Assembly (NCBI RefSeq): GCF_004359965.1
Contig: NZ_SMRQ01000017.1
Location: 1 to 60,229, forward strand
Source: Cognatilysobacter segetis
GTDB taxonomy: Bacteria; Pseudomonadota; Gammaproteobacteria; Xanthomonadales; Xanthomonadaceae
Direction of reading: 5' to 3'
DNA length: 60,229 nt
Shown here: positions 1-8,777 of the stretch, one piece after another
Position numbering within the stretch: the stretch's first letter is position 1
Layout: the number at the start of each line of letters is the position of its first letter
The notes under the pieces: generated by a model
What the model saw: the letters and a program-made list of their open reading frames with translations, nothing else
Told to the model about the DNA's origin: nothing
The model's database searches: none
Program-made: the position numbers and the translations under genes

Positions 1-545
1 GCGATGGCGTCGGAGCCGTAGATCGCCGAGGCGCCGCCGGTAAGGACTTCCACGCGCTCGATGATCGAGGACGGGATGGCCTTGATGTTGACGACGTTGT
101 TGTCGCGGTTGTACGGCTGCGGGTACTGCGCGGGGCGGCGGCCGTTGATCAGCGTCAGCGTGTAGCCGGGGCCGAGGTTACGCAGGTTGACGACCTGGGC
201 ATTCGGCGTGAAGCCGGTGATCGCGAGGTCACCCGTGAACGACGAGGTCGTGTTCTGGGTGAGCGTCTGCAGCATGTCGCCGACGGTCTGGAAACCTTCG
301 CGATCGATGTCCGCGCGGGTGATGACCGTGACGGGGGCCGGACCTTCGGTCTCCGAGCGCTTGATGCGCGAGCCGACGACGGTGACCCGGTCGAGCTCGG
401 TCTTCTTCGCGGCGTCTTTCGATTCGTCCGTGGTGGTGGTCGTGGCCTGCTGAGCGAAGGCCGCGGTGGCCGCCGGAAGGACGAGGGCCGCGAGGACGGC
501 CGATGCGATGCGGCTGCGCCGCAGTCGCTGTTGCGTAACTGGCAT
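1..545 (-). CDS. TonB-dependent receptor, N-terminal part (runs off the window)
   Basis: This is an outer-membrane receptor that imports a ligand with energy from TonB; the ligand cannot be told from this fragment. Translating the minus strand from the ATG at 545 gives 181 codons without a stop before the window ends. The product has a signal peptide (hydrophobic stretch ending AFA near residue 36), a linker with a TonB-box-like DRVTVVGSRI, then the start of a plug domain (APVTVITRADID, RNLGPGYTLTLINGRR, VLTGGASAIYGSDA). There is no secretin/STN domain before the plug, so it does not look like a FecA-type signalling transducer. A GGGGAAA ribosome-binding site lies just upstream. It is divergent from apbC across 142 bases. 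The barrel domain lies outside the window. Confidence 0.93.
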   Translation of the reverse strand, partial: MPVTQQRLRRSRIASAVLAALVLPAATAAFAQQATTTTTDESKDAAKKTELDRVTVVGSRIKRSETEGPAPVTVITRADIDREGFQTVGDMLQTLTQNTTSSFTGDLAITGFTPNAQVVNLRNLGPGYTLTLINGRRPAQYPQPYNRDNNVVNIKAIPSSIIERVEVLTGGASAIYGSDAI

Positions 546-687
546 TTGGTTTCCCCAAAACAGAAAATGATCAGTGCCGCCCTCCTTGCGGCCCCCTGTC
601 TCCCTGACGCCTCGACCGTAACATGGCTTTAACAAGTTGTGTTGCGGGGACGGCCCGTCCTCAGCATCCTTTTTTTGGAACGCATTC
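546..687. promoter_or_regulatory. divergent intergenic region, TonB receptor / apbC
   Basis: These 142 bases separate two diverging genes and must carry both promoters, but I see no convincing -35/-10 pair on either strand. There is a seven-T run at about 670-676 just before the apbC ribosome-binding site, and a short 5-bp inverted repeat at 648-660. No Fur-like or other familiar operator stands out. Confidence 0.4.
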
Positions 688-1755
688 ATGAGCGACCCGC
701 TGGCCAGACGCCTCGACGCCCTCCCGCTCAATGGTTTCGGCGTCACCGTCGGAGAGGTGGGCCGCGTCTCGGTCGGGCCCGAGGGGCCGGGTGGTGTCGT
801 GGTCGACATCACGTTCGGTGTGCCCATTGCTGCCGTGCAGCATGAAATCGTGCGATCCGTGGCGGAGGTTATTGCACTCGTTGGCAGGGACGGCCCCCCG
901 GCGGTGGTCCGGCAGCGCATCGGCGTCCACGCGCCGCAGGCGGCCACCGTGCCCTTGGCGAACGTCCGGAACCTGATCGCCGTCGGGTCCGGCAAGGGCG
1001 GCGTGGGCAAATCGACGGTCGCCGTCAATCTCGCGGTGGCGCTGGCCCGGGAGGGCGCGCGGGTCGGGATCCTCGATGCCGACATCTACGGACCCAGCAT
1101 CCCCACCATGCTCGGCGTATCGGGGCGGCCGGACAGCCCCGACGGCAAATCGATCGAACCGCTGCGCGCCCACGGCGTGCAGGTGATGTCGATCGGCCTG
1201 CTGGTGGAGCAGGACACGCCGATGATCTGGCGCGGACCGATGGCGACCTCCGCGCTGACCCAGCTGCTGAACGATTCGCGCTGGGACGACCTGGATTACC
1301 TGGTGGTCGATCTGCCGCCCGGCACCGGCGACATCCAGCTGACGCTCTCGCAGAAGATTCCCGTGGCCGGCGCCGTGGTGGTGACGACGCCGCAGGACGT
1401 GGCCACGCTCGATGCGCGCAAGGCGCTGAAGATGTTCGAGAAGGTCGAGGTGCCGGTGCTCGGCCTCGTCGAGAACATGGCACTGCATGTCTGCTCGAAC
1501 TGCGGCCAGGCCGAGCACATCTTCGGCGAGGGCGGTGGCGCCCGCCTCGCGGCGGAATACGGGTATCCGTTGCTCGGCAGCCTTCCGCTCGAACGCTCCG
1601 TCCGCGAGCGGGGAGACGCGGGTGCGCCGATCGTGGTGGCGGAGCCGGACTCGCCGGCCGCTCAGGCCTTCGTCGCGATGGCGCGACGGGTCGCGGCCGA
1701 ACTCGCGAAGCGCCCGACGGTGGCGCGTCCACTTTCGGTGCGGCTGGCCGACTGA
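688..1755 (+). CDS. apbC: iron-sulfur cluster carrier protein ApbC/Mrp
   Basis: A cytosolic P-loop ATPase of the Mrp/NBP35 family that binds an Fe-S cluster and passes it to apoproteins. The 355-residue product has an N-terminal MIP18-like domain (about residues 5-80), a deviant Walker A motif [11 protein letters not shown] at residues 100-110, [11 protein letters not shown] at 130-140, the [10 protein letters not shown] switch near 207, and the cluster-ligating pair CSNC (C269, C272). An in-frame ATG exists 51 bases upstream, but the ATG at 688 has a GGAA ribosome-binding site and gives the usual family start. It stands alone, divergent from the TonB receptor, with dcd 61 bases downstream under its own -10 box. 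Confidence 0.96.
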   Translation: MSDPLARRLDALPLNGFGVTVGEVGRVSVGPEGPGGVVVDITFGVPIAAVQHEIVRSVAEVIALVGRDGPPAVVRQRIGVHAPQAATVPLANVRNLIAVGSGKGGVGKSTVAVNLAVALAREGARVGILDADIYGPSIPTMLGVSGRPDSPDGKSIEPLRAHGVQVMSIGLLVEQDTPMIWRGPMATSALTQLLNDSRWDDLDYLVVDLPPGTGDIQLTLSQKIPVAGAVVVTTPQDVATLDARKALKMFEKVEVPVLGLVENMALHVCSNCGQAEHIFGEGGGARLAAEYGYPLLGSLPLERSVRERGDAGAPIVVAEPDSPAAQAFVAMARRVAAELAKRPTVARPLSVRLAD

Positions 1756-1785
1756 CCGGGCCGCCGTCGGTACCCGGCCGGCGGC

Positions 1786-1791
1786 TAGAAT
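1786..1791 (+). promoter_or_regulatory. putative -10 box for dcd
   Basis: TAGAAT lies 25 bases before the dcd ATG, within the 61-base gap after apbC. No recognisable -35 box is present. The predicted leader is about 18 bases. Confidence 0.5.
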
Positions 1792-1816
1792 GCGTCTTTT
1801 CCGCACGGACGGCCCG

Positions 1817-2386
1817 ATGAGCATCAAGAGCGACCGCTGGATCCGCCGCATGGCGCAGGAGCAGGGCATGATCGAGCCCTTCGAGCCCGGGCAGGTCAAG
1901 CACGCGGCCTCCGGCGAGCGCATCGTCAGCTACGGCACGTCCAGCTACGGCTACGACGTGCGCTGCTCGCGCGAGTTCAAGATCTTCACGAACATCAATT
2001 CGACGATCGTCGACCCGAAGCATTTCGACAGCGGCAGCTTCGTCGACATCGAGTCGGACGTCTGCATCATTCCGCCGAACTCGTTCGCACTGGCGCGCAC
2101 GGTCGAGTACTTCCGCATCCCGCGCGACGTGCTGGTCGTCTGCCTCGGCAAGAGCACGTACGCGCGCTGCGGCATCATCGTCAACGTGACGCCGCTCGAG
2201 CCCGAGTGGGAAGGCCACGTCACGCTGGAATTCAGCAACACCACGCCGTTGCCGGCGCGCATCTACGCCAACGAAGGCGTGGCGCAGATGCTGTTCTTCC
2301 AGTCCGATGAGGTCTGCGAGACGTCGTATCGCGACCGCGGCGGCAAGTACCAGGGCCAGACGGGTGTCACGCTGCCGAAGACCTGA
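1817..2386 (+). CDS. dcd: dCTP deaminase
   Basis: Deaminates dCTP to dUTP, the first step of the cytosine-derived route to dTMP. The 189-residue product is full length and matches the family along its whole length: [14 protein letters not shown] near residue 40, the catalytic-site stretch with [26 protein letters not shown] around 115-140, and the nucleotide-binding C-terminus [15 protein letters not shown]. The start ATG at 1817 gives the expected N-terminus MSIKSDRWI. The Shine-Dalgarno is poor (GGACGG). It converges with the HIT protein gene, whose stop lies only 3 bases beyond. Confidence 0.97.
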   Translation: MSIKSDRWIRRMAQEQGMIEPFEPGQVKHAASGERIVSYGTSSYGYDVRCSREFKIFTNINSTIVDPKHFDSGSFVDIESDVCIIPPNSFALARTVEYFRIPRDVLVVCLGKSTYARCGIIVNVTPLEPEWEGHVTLEFSNTTPLPARIYANEGVAQMLFFQSDEVCETSYRDRGGKYQGQTGVTLPKT

Positions 2387-2389
2387 GTT

Positions 2390-2803
2390 TCAGGCGGCCC
2401 CGATCAGTCCGCGAAGGCGTGCGACGAGCGCGTCGCGCGCCGCCGGCGCGTAGGGCAGGGCCGGCCCGCCCCATACGGGCGAAGGCCAGCAGGCGTCGTC
2501 GTTCCGCCGTGCGACGACGTGCACGTGCAGCTGCGAGACGACGTTGCCGATCGCGGCGATGTTGAGCTTGTCGACCTGTCCGACCACCCGCAGCGCGTTG
2601 GCGCAGCGCGTGGTCTCGTCGAGCAATCGATGCCGGTCGCGCTCGTCGAGATCGATCCATTCGACGGCCCCCGCGATGCGCGGCACCAGCACCAGCCATG
2701 GGTAATGCGCGTTGTCCATCAGGCGCACGTCGCTGAGCGGCAAGGTAGCGACCGCGACGGAATCGCTCTCGAGGCGTGGATGCAGCGACCAGCCCGCCGT
2801 CAT
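2390..2803 (-). CDS. HIT-domain protein (histidine triad family)
   Basis: A 137-residue cytosolic protein of the histidine-triad superfamily, whose members hydrolyse or transfer nucleotidyl groups. The active-site motif is QLHVHVVAR at residues 91-99. Compared with Fhit (HVHVHVLPR), the first His is Gln while the middle nucleophilic His and the last His are kept, so activity is plausible but the substrate is unknown. The C-terminal WPSPVWG and PYAPAARDALVARLR are typical of this bacterial subfamily. Its ATG overlaps the stop of the upstream dienelactone hydrolase gene (ATGA at 2800-2803), so the two are probably translated together. Confidence 0.9.
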   Translation of the reverse strand: MTAGWSLHPRLESDSVAVATLPLSDVRLMDNAHYPWLVLVPRIAGAVEWIDLDERDRHRLLDETTRCANALRVVGQVDKLNIAAIGNVVSQLHVHVVARRNDDACWPSPVWGGPALPYAPAARDALVARLRGLIGAA

Positions 2804-3465
2804 GCGAGCGCGTCGCGCAGGAAGCCGACCGTGCGCGTCCATGCGGTCGCGGCTGCATCGGAATCGTAGTCGGCGCGCCGGTCGCAGTTGAAGCCGTGGC
2901 CCGCGTCGTACAGGTGCACCTCGGCCTGCGGATACGCCTGGCGGTGCTTTTCGATGTCGGCTGGCGGAATGCTCGCGTCGTGCTCGCCGAAGTGGAACAC
3001 CATCGGCGCGCGCAGCGGCTCGTCGAGGAAGCCGACGCTCCGCGCGCCGTAGTAGCTCACCGACGGCAGCCCGAGGCGGGTATTGGCGAGCAGCGCCAGG
3101 CTGCCGCCCCAACAGAAGCCGACCGCGCCGACCTTCGCGTGATGATGGCTGCGGAGCCACGACGCCGCCGCGTCCACGAGTTCGACCGCGCGCTCGAAGC
3201 CCAGCGCGGTCACGAGGTCGCGGCCGCGGGCCACGCCGGCCTTGTCGTAGTCCAGCTCGACCCCGCGCTCCACCGGATCGAAAAGCGCCGGCGCGACCAC
3301 GTCGAAGCCTTCCCGTGCGAAGCGGTCGCACACGTCGCGGATGTGCGCATTTACGCCGAAGATCTCCTGGATGACCACCAGGCCGCCGAGCGCTGCGCGG
3401 TCCGGGGCCGAATGCCAGGCGCTGATGCGCCCCTGCGGGGTATCGAGTTCGATCCAGCTGCCCAT
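2800..3465 (-). CDS. dienelactone hydrolase family protein
   Basis: An alpha/beta hydrolase of the carboxymethylenebutenolidase fold, 221 residues. The catalytic triad can be read directly: Cys118 in GFCWGG, Asp163 in GEHDASIP and His190 in AGHGFNCD; the N-terminal IQEIFGVNAHI segment is also typical. The natural substrate of such stand-alone copies is usually unknown, and no aromatic-degradation genes lie nearby. The start at 3465 is chosen because a perfect GGAGG ribosome-binding site sits 5 bases upstream; an in-frame extension to 3684 would run antisense through the rimO start region. It is the first gene of a two-gene unit with the HIT protein. Confidence 0.92.
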   Translation of the reverse strand: MGSWIELDTPQGRISAWHSAPDRAALGGLVVIQEIFGVNAHIRDVCDRFAREGFDVVAPALFDPVERGVELDYDKAGVARGRDLVTALGFERAVELVDAAASWLRSHHHAKVGAVGFCWGGSLALLANTRLGLPSVSYYGARSVGFLDEPLRAPMVFHFGEHDASIPPADIEKHRQAYPQAEVHLYDAGHGFNCDRRADYDSDAAATAWTRTVGFLRDALA

Positions 3466-3489
3466 GGCGCCTCCGTGAATGCGTGCCAC

Positions 3490-3507
3490 GGCCGCTCCGG
3501 AGCGGCC
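3490..3507. repeat. 18-bp perfect palindrome between dienelactone hydrolase and rimO
   Basis: The sequence GGCCGCTCCGGAGCGGCC is its own reverse complement. It lies 12 bases upstream of the rimO -10 box and 24 bases upstream of the divergent hydrolase start, where a repressor could affect both genes. As RNA it would form a 7-bp hairpin with a CCGG loop. Confidence 0.7.
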
Positions 3508-3519
3508 ACCGCCCGCCGT

Positions 3520-3525
3520 TATACT
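3520..3525 (+). promoter_or_regulatory. putative -10 box for rimO
   Basis: TATACT lies 67 bases before the rimO ATG. No clear -35 is seen; the 18-bp palindrome occupies the region just upstream. The reverse strand of the same site reads TATAAC and could serve the divergent hydrolase operon. Confidence 0.55.
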
Positions 3526-3592
3526 GGACACCCGCCGCGGCCGACGTCGCGGCCCGTCGCGCCGCCGCTTCCGGCGGCCCTCGAGACCCGCT

Positions 3593-4981
3593 ATGTCCGC
3601 CCAGAATCCCGTCCGGAACCCCAAGGTGGGTTTCGTCAGCCTCGGCTGTCCGAAAGCGCTCGTCGACTCCGAGCGCATCCTCACGCAGCTCCGCGTCGAG
3701 GGCTACGACCTCGTGCAGACCTATGACGATGCCGACGTCGTGGTGGTCAACACCTGCGGCTTCATCGACAGCGCGGTCGAGGAATCGCTCGACGCGATCG
3801 GCGAGGCGCTTGCCGAAAATGGCAAGGTGATCGTCACCGGCTGCCTCGGCAAGCGCGCCGACGTGATCCGCGAAGCGCATCCGGATGTGCTCGCCATCAC
3901 CGGCCCGCAGGACTACGCGAGCGTGATGTCGGCCGTGCACGCGGCGCTGCCGCCGTCGCGCGATCCCTTCCTCGACCTGCTGCCCGCGGCGCAGGACGAC
4001 GTCGGCATCAAGCTGACGCCGAAGCACTACGCGTACCTCAAGATTTCCGAAGGCTGCAACCACCGCTGCAGCTTCTGCATCATTCCGTCGATGCGCGGCG
4101 ACCTCGTATCGCGCCCGGTCGACCAGGTGCTGCGCGAGGCCGAGAAGCTGGTGATGGGCGGCGTGCGCGAGCTGCTGGTCGTCTCGCAGGACAGCAGCGC
4201 CTACGGCGTCGACGTGCGCTATGCCGAGCGCGAGTGGCGCGGCCGCGCCTACCAGACGCGCATGAAGTCGCTGTGCGAAGGGCTGTCGCAGCTAGGCGTG
4301 TGGTCGCGCCTGCACTACGTGTATCCGTATCCGCACGTCGACGACGTCATTCCGCTGATGGCGGAAGGGAAAGTGCTGCCGTACCTCGACATCCCGTTCC
4401 AGCACGCCAGCCCGCGCGTGCTGCGGCTGATGAAGCGCCCGGGTGCGGTCGAGAAGACGCTCGAGCGCGTGCAGAACTGGCGCCGCATGTGCCCGGACCT
4501 CACGCTGCGCAGCACGTTCATCGTCGGCTTCCCGGGCGAGACCGAGGCCGAATTCGAGGAGCTGCTCGACTTCCTCGACGAGGCGCAGCTCGACCGCGTC
4601 GGTGCGTTCGCGTACTCGCCCGTGGAGGGCGCGGCTGCCAACGCGCTGCCCGATCCCGTGCCCGAGGAAGTGAAACAGGAGCGCCTCGCGCGCTTCATGG
4701 AGCGCCAGGCCGAGATCTCCGCGGCGCGGCTCGAAGCCAAGGTGGGCACGGTGCAGCGCTGCCTCGTCGACGCGATCGACGGCGACCTCGCGATCGCGCG
4801 GTCCAGGGCCGATGCGCCGGAAATCGACGGCGTGGTGCAGATCCAGAACGGCATGGAGTTCGGCCTGCAGCCGGGCCAGTTCATCGACGTCGAGATCCTC
4901 GGCAGCGACGAGCACGACCTCTACGGCGAAGCGGTGAGCACGGAGACCGCGGCGGCGCTGCAGCTGCCGATGCACGCCTGA
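3593..4981 (+). CDS. rimO: ribosomal protein S12 methylthiotransferase RimO
   Basis: A radical-SAM enzyme that adds a methylthio group to the conserved Asp of ribosomal protein S12. The 462-residue product has an N-terminal UPF0004 domain with three cluster cysteines (C19 in [13 protein letters not shown]55, C84), the radical SAM motif CNHRCSFC (C155, C159, C162), the PYPHVD and DIPFQHASP stretches of the barrel, and a C-terminal TRAM domain (about residues 390-455). [12 protein letters not shown] and the motif set separate it from MiaB. The ATG at 3593 gives the family N-terminus; the longer in-frame extension to 3479 overlaps the promoter. Confidence 0.96.
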   Translation: MSAQNPVRNPKVGFVSLGCPKALVDSERILTQLRVEGYDLVQTYDDADVVVVNTCGFIDSAVEESLDAIGEALAENGKVIVTGCLGKRADVIREAHPDVLAITGPQDYASVMSAVHAALPPSRDPFLDLLPAAQDDVGIKLTPKHYAYLKISEGCNHRCSFCIIPSMRGDLVSRPVDQVLREAEKLVMGGVRELLVVSQDSSAYGVDVRYAEREWRGRAYQTRMKSLCEGLSQLGVWSRLHYVYPYPHVDDVIPLMAEGKVLPYLDIPFQHASPRVLRLMKRPGAVEKTLERVQNWRRMCPDLTLRSTFIVGFPGETEAEFEELLDFLDEAQLDRVGAFAYSPVEGAAANALPDPVPEEVKQERLARFMERQAEISAARLEAKVGTVQRCLVDAIDGDLAIARSRADAPEIDGVVQIQNGMEFGLQPGQFIDVEILGSDEHDLYGEAVSTETAAALQLPMHA

Positions 4982-4986
4982 CGCGT

Positions 4987-5011
4987 CGCGCCGCCGGCCG
5001 ACTGCGGCGCG
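4987..5011. terminator. GC hairpin between convergent rimO and greB
   Basis: The 33-base gap between the convergent stops holds an inverted repeat with the arms CGCGCCGC and GCGGCGCG around a 9-base loop. No T-run follows on either strand, so it is at most a weak or Rho-assisted terminator. Confidence 0.35.
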
Positions 5012-5014
5012 GCG

Positions 5015-5518
5015 TCAGCTGCCGTAGCGAACGCCGACGATCGCCACGCGCCGCGGCCCGGCGGGCAGCTGCACCTCGACCTCGTCGTCCTCGCGCTTCT
5101 TGAGCAACGCGCGTGCGACGGGCGAGTCGATGCTGATGTCGCCGCGGGAGGGGTCGGCCTCGTCCGGACCGACCAGCCGGTAGCGCAGCGATTCGCCGGT
5201 CTCGACATCGTCGAGGTCGACGATGGCGCCGAAGAAGATCGCATCGCGATCACCGGGCGGGGCCTCCACGACCTTCAGCGCCGGCACGCGCTTGCTGAGG
5301 TATCGCACGCGCCGGTCCAGCTCGCCGAGCTGCTTCTTCCGGTAGATGTATTCGGCGTTCTCCGACCGGTCACCCTCGGCCGCCGCCGCGGAGAGCGCGC
5401 GCACGATCTCCGGCCGCCGCACGCGCCACAGGTCGTCCAGCTCCGCCTTCAGGCGCTCGAATCCGTCCCGCGTGATCAGCGCGGTGCTGTGCTCGGCCGG
5501 CGGGCGCCAGCGGCTCAC
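5015..5518 (-). CDS. greB: transcription elongation factor GreB
   Basis: Rescues backtracked RNA polymerase by stimulating transcript cleavage through its secondary channel. The 167-residue product has the N-terminal coiled coil ([17 protein letters not shown] through [18 protein letters not shown]) with the acidic tip GDRSENAEY, followed by the FKBP-like domain ([22 protein letters not shown]). The start is a GTG at 5518, giving SRWRPP, the typical xanthomonad GreB N-terminus. Upstream in-frame ATGs would overlap the ATPase gene and add 55 residues not found in the family. The ATPase gene ends 37 bases upstream on the same strand. Confidence 0.93.
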   Translation of the reverse strand: MSRWRPPAEHSTALITRDGFERLKAELDDLWRVRRPEIVRALSAAAAEGDRSENAEYIYRKKQLGELDRRVRYLSKRVPALKVVEAPPGDRDAIFFGAIVDLDDVETGESLRYRLVGPDEADPSRGDISIDSPVARALLKKREDDEVEVQLPAGPRRVAIVGVRYGS

Positions 5519-5555
5519 GGGGCCGCGTGTCCTGCCATGCGCGACGTCCGGCGCA

Positions 5556-7016
5556 TCAGCGCCCGCGGCCGCCGAACAGGCCGCCCAGCAGTCCGCGCAC
5601 GATCTGCCGGCCAATCTGGCTGCCCACGGTGCGAGCCGCCTGCTTGGCCATCGTCTCGACGAGCCCCTGCCGGTTCGATGCACGGGGCGCGGCCTTTGCC
5701 GGCGGCGCCGCCGCGACGGAAGCGGCCTGCTCGGCGCGGCGCGCGAGCAGCTCGGCCGCGGATTCGCGATCGAGCGGTGCGTCGTACTTCGCGCCGACCG
5801 GGCTCGACGCTCGAACCTGCTGGCGTTCCTCGGCCGTGATCGGCCCGATGCGCGAGCGCGGCGGCGCGATCAGCACGCGCTCGACCGGCGCGGGCACGCC
5901 TTCAGCCGACAGCAGCGACACCAGCGCTTCGCCGATCGCCAGCTGCGTCAGTGCCGCCGTGACGTCGATCGCCGGATTGGGCACGAAGGTCTCCGCCGCC
6001 ACGCGCACCGCCTTCTGGTCGCGCGGCGTGAATGCACGCAGCGCATGCTGCACGCGGTTTCCCAGCTGGCCGAGGATTTCGCCCGGGACGTCGTCGGGAA
6101 ACTGCGAGCAGAAGTACACGCCCACGCCCTTGGACCGGATCAGGCGGACGACCTGTTCCACCCGCTGCCGAAGCGCGGGCGTCGCGTCGTCGAACAGCAG
6201 GTGCGCCTCGTCGAAGATGAAGACGAGCCGAGGCTTGTCGAGGTCGCCCACTTCCGGCAACTGCTCGAACAGCTCCGACAGGAGCCACAGCAGGAACGTC
6301 GAATACAGGCGCGGCCTGAGCACCAGGCTGTCGGCCGCGAGCACGCCGATCACGCCGCGGCCGTCGGTGGTGGTGCGCATCAGGTCCGACAGCTCGAGCG
6401 CCGGCTCGCCGAAGAATCGCGCGCCGCCGTCGGACTCCAGGCGGAGCAGCGCACGCTGGATCGCCGCGATCGACGGGGCGCTCACGAGCCCGTACTGCGT
6501 CGACACCTCCTTGCGGCGCTCGGCCAGGTGCACGAGCACCGCGCGCAGGTCCTCGAGGTCGAGCAGCAGCAGCCCCTGGTCGTCGGCGAGGCGGAACGCG
6601 ATGTCGAGCACGCCCGACTGCGTGTCGTTGAGCTCGAGCATGCGCGACAGCAGGATCGGACCGATCTCCGACACCGTGGTGCGCACCGGGTGGCCCGCGG
6701 CGCCGAACAGGTCCCAGAACACGACCGGATTAGCCTCGGGCGCGTGATCCGTGATCCCGAGCGTGTCGAGCCGCGATCGAACGCGCTCGTTCGCGGTGCC
6801 GGGCATCGCGAGGCCGGCGACGTCGCCCTTCACATCCGCGAGGAACACCGGCACGCCGATACGGGAAAAGCCTTCCGCCAGCGTCATCAGGCTGACCGTC
6901 TTGCCGGTGCCGGTGGCGCCGGCGACCAGCCCGTGGCGATTGCCCACGCGCGAGGCGAGCTCGATCGGCTTGAGCTCGGGCGGGGCGGTCTTGCCCAGCA
7001 GGATCGGTGTGGTCAT
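5556..7016 (-). CDS. yjgR: HerA-like ATPase of the YjgR/DUF853 family
   Basis: A 486-residue FtsK/HerA-superfamily P-loop ATPase of uncertain role. Walker A is GATGTGKT (residues 33-40) and Walker B is [12 protein letters not shown] (about 257-268). The arginine-rich region [23 protein letters not shown] is characteristic of YjgR proteins. The C-terminus has an Ala-rich linker and a glycine-rich tail ([16 protein letters not shown]) that resembles a small amphipathic or membrane-contacting segment. No HerA-NurA pair or defence nuclease gene lies alongside; greB follows. A TAGAAT box at 7044-7049 on the minus strand provides its promoter. Confidence 0.9.
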   Translation of the reverse strand: MTTPILLGKTAPPELKPIELASRVGNRHGLVAGATGTGKTVSLMTLAEGFSRIGVPVFLADVKGDVAGLAMPGTANERVRSRLDTLGITDHAPEANPVVFWDLFGAAGHPVRTTVSEIGPILLSRMLELNDTQSGVLDIAFRLADDQGLLLLDLEDLRAVLVHLAERRKEVSTQYGLVSAPSIAAIQRALLRLESDGGARFFGEPALELSDLMRTTTDGRGVIGVLAADSLVLRPRLYSTFLLWLLSELFEQLPEVGDLDKPRLVFIFDEAHLLFDDATPALRQRVEQVVRLIRSKGVGVYFCSQFPDDVPGEILGQLGNRVQHALRAFTPRDQKAVRVAAETFVPNPAIDVTAALTQLAIGEALVSLLSAEGVPAPVERVLIAPPRSRIGPITAEERQQVRASSPVGAKYDAPLDRESAAELLARRAEQAASVAAAPPAKAAPRASNRQGLVETMAKQAARTVGSQIGRQIVRGLLGGLFGGRGR

Positions 7017-7043
7017 CGGACGGCCGCGGCGGGGGATGACCGG

Positions 7044-7049
7044 ATTCTA
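7044..7049 (-). promoter_or_regulatory. putative -10 box for the HerA-like ATPase gene
   Basis: On the minus strand this reads TAGAAT, ending 27 bases before the ATG at 7016. No good -35 is visible. Confidence 0.5.
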
Positions 7050-7090
7050 ACCACGCGTGCGGAGCGCTTCGGAAACGCGCAGTGCGTTCC

Positions 7091-7120
7091 TTGCCGATGC
7101 GGGCGCGCGGCGGCTACGCT
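7091..7120 (+). promoter_or_regulatory. putative promoter of the lytic transglycosylase gene
   Basis: TTGCCG at 7091-7096 and TACGCT at 7115-7120 are separated by 18 bases and lie 28 bases before the ATG at 7149. Both boxes are moderate matches. Confidence 0.45.
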
Positions 7121-7148
7121 CGGCCGTCCTGCAGTTCCGGTCGTCACG

Positions 7149-8756
7149 ATGATCCCCCGCATGCCCCGCCACCGTCTCGTCCGCGGCTGCATCGCCGCGC
7201 TGTTGCTCCTGCCCACGCTCTCGATCGCCGCGAAGCGCGATGCCGAAACCGCGGCGACGCTCGGCGCGCGCATGCAGGCCGCGGAGGCGCGCTTCAGCCG
7301 CGCGGCGGTCGCCGTCCGCAACGAGGAGCCCGACGCGCAGCGCGAGAGCGACGCGGCGCTGCAGGACATGGAGGACGTGATGGCGGCCTGCGTGCGAGTC
7401 CGCGGGTGTCCCGTCAGCACACTGCTGTCCACGTACAACCGCCTGCTGAAGCAGGCGGTGGATGCGGACGCCGCAGACGAAGAGGAGGAGGACGGGCTGC
7501 CGGCCGACGCGCTGGGCCACGAAAGCCTGGCCGCGAACGTGCCCGAGGCGGCGAGGGCGGCCGCGCTGCTGTCGGAGGACCATCGCTTCGACCGGATGGT
7601 CGAATACAACCCGGCGGTCCAGCAGGCGATCCGCCGCTGGCTCACCGACATGCGCGGCTCGCTGATCTCCAGCTGGGAGAACTACCAGTACATGCGCTAC
7701 CTGATGTGGCCCGAGTACCAGAAGCGCGGCCTGCCGGAGGCGCTGCTGTTCGGGATCATGGCGAAGGAATCCAACGGCAAGGTGCACGCGACGTCGCGTG
7801 CCGGCGCCGCGGGGCCGATGCAGTTCATGTACGCGACGGGCCGTCGCTTCGGCCTCGGCGACGACGGCACCGGGTTCGACACGCGCTACGACCCCCGCGC
7901 AGCGGCGCAGGCCAGCGCCGAATACCTCAACGAGCGCATGGGGCAGCTCAATCGCAACATCGAGCTCGCGCTGGCGGCGTACAACGGCGGCGAGGGGCGT
8001 GCGCTGCGCGTCTACCAGGGCGGCGGCGGTCGCACGTTCTGGGACGAATCGATCTACAACCAGTTCCCCGCCGAAACGCGCGACTACGTGCCCATGGTCG
8101 TCGCGGCCGCGTGGCTGTTCATGCACCCGAAGGAGTACGGACTCACCTTCCCGAAGGTGAATCCCAAGCCGGCCCCGCTGCGGTTGTCGCAGTCGGCGTC
8201 GATCTACCAGCTCGGCATCTGCCTCGGCAACCACGGCGTGCGCGAGGGCTACATGCGCACGCTGCGCAACCTCAACCCGCGCTACCAGCCGGAAACCTTC
8301 CTGCCGGCCGGCACCAGCCTCAATGCGACGACGCGCATCGTCGGGCTCTACAACCGCTGGTGCGTCAACGGCCGGCGTGCCCAGCTCGCCCGCACGCTGG
8401 TGGTCAGCGACCCGAGCCGCGCCGTGGTGCGCACCGGACCGCTCCAGACGATCCCGGACAGCGACGCTGACGCAGCGCCTTCGGATTCGGTGCAGTCCAC
8501 GGGCACGGCGGGTGCGGTCGTCGCGGCGAAGCCGGCCGTTTCGACGACCGTTCCCGCGTCCAGCGCGCGTGTCGCAGATGCGGGTCGCAAGCCCGCGAAG
8601 GCCCGCGACTACCGCGTGCAGAGCGGCGAATCGCTGTCGACGATCTCGAAGAAGTTCGGGTGCGACATGGCGGTGGTAGCCCGCGCCAACGGCCTCAAGC
8701 GCGACGGCACGCTCCGGCAGGGCCAGTCGCTTCGCCTGGAGGGCTGTACGGACTGA
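7149..8756 (+). CDS. LysM-containing lytic murein transglycosylase (MltD-like)
   Basis: An exported enzyme that cleaves the glycan strand of peptidoglycan. The 535-residue product begins with a signal peptide (RLVRGCIAALLLLPTLSIAA). The SLT domain spans about residues 180-330, with the catalytic Glu207 in MAKESNGK and the following GAAGPMQFM and ALAAYNGGEGRAL motifs. A Ser/Ala-rich linker leads to one C-terminal LysM domain (YRVQSGESLSTISKKFG to GQSLRLEGC, about 488-533). An N-terminal region of about 140 residues before the SLT domain is not recognised. The reading frame stays open 1.8 kb upstream, antisense to two other genes, but the signal peptide and promoter place the start at 7149; ATG 7161 is an alternative. 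Confidence 0.92.
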   Translation: MIPRMPRHRLVRGCIAALLLLPTLSIAAKRDAETAATLGARMQAAEARFSRAAVAVRNEEPDAQRESDAALQDMEDVMAACVRVRGCPVSTLLSTYNRLLKQAVDADAADEEEEDGLPADALGHESLAANVPEAARAAALLSEDHRFDRMVEYNPAVQQAIRRWLTDMRGSLISSWENYQYMRYLMWPEYQKRGLPEALLFGIMAKESNGKVHATSRAGAAGPMQFMYATGRRFGLGDDGTGFDTRYDPRAAAQASAEYLNERMGQLNRNIELALAAYNGGEGRALRVYQGGGGRTFWDESIYNQFPAETRDYVPMVVAAAWLFMHPKEYGLTFPKVNPKPAPLRLSQSASIYQLGICLGNHGVREGYMRTLRNLNPRYQPETFLPAGTSLNATTRIVGLYNRWCVNGRRAQLARTLVVSDPSRAVVRTGPLQTIPDSDADAAPSDSVQSTGTAGAVVAAKPAVSTTVPASSARVADAGRKPAKARDYRVQSGESLSTISKKFGCDMAVVARANGLKRDGTLRQGQSLRLEGCTD

Positions 8757-8777
8757 CGCCCGGCCCGCCGCGCCGCG

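Noticed and set aside
648-676. Short dyad and T-run before apbC as a terminator
   Set aside because: The stem is only 5 bp and the T-run begins about 10 bases after it; no plus-strand gene upstream needs termination.
5346-7148. In-frame upstream extension of the lytic transglycosylase by about 600 codons
   Set aside because: It runs antisense through greB and the HerA-like ATPase and lacks domains. The signal peptide at 7149 marks the true start.
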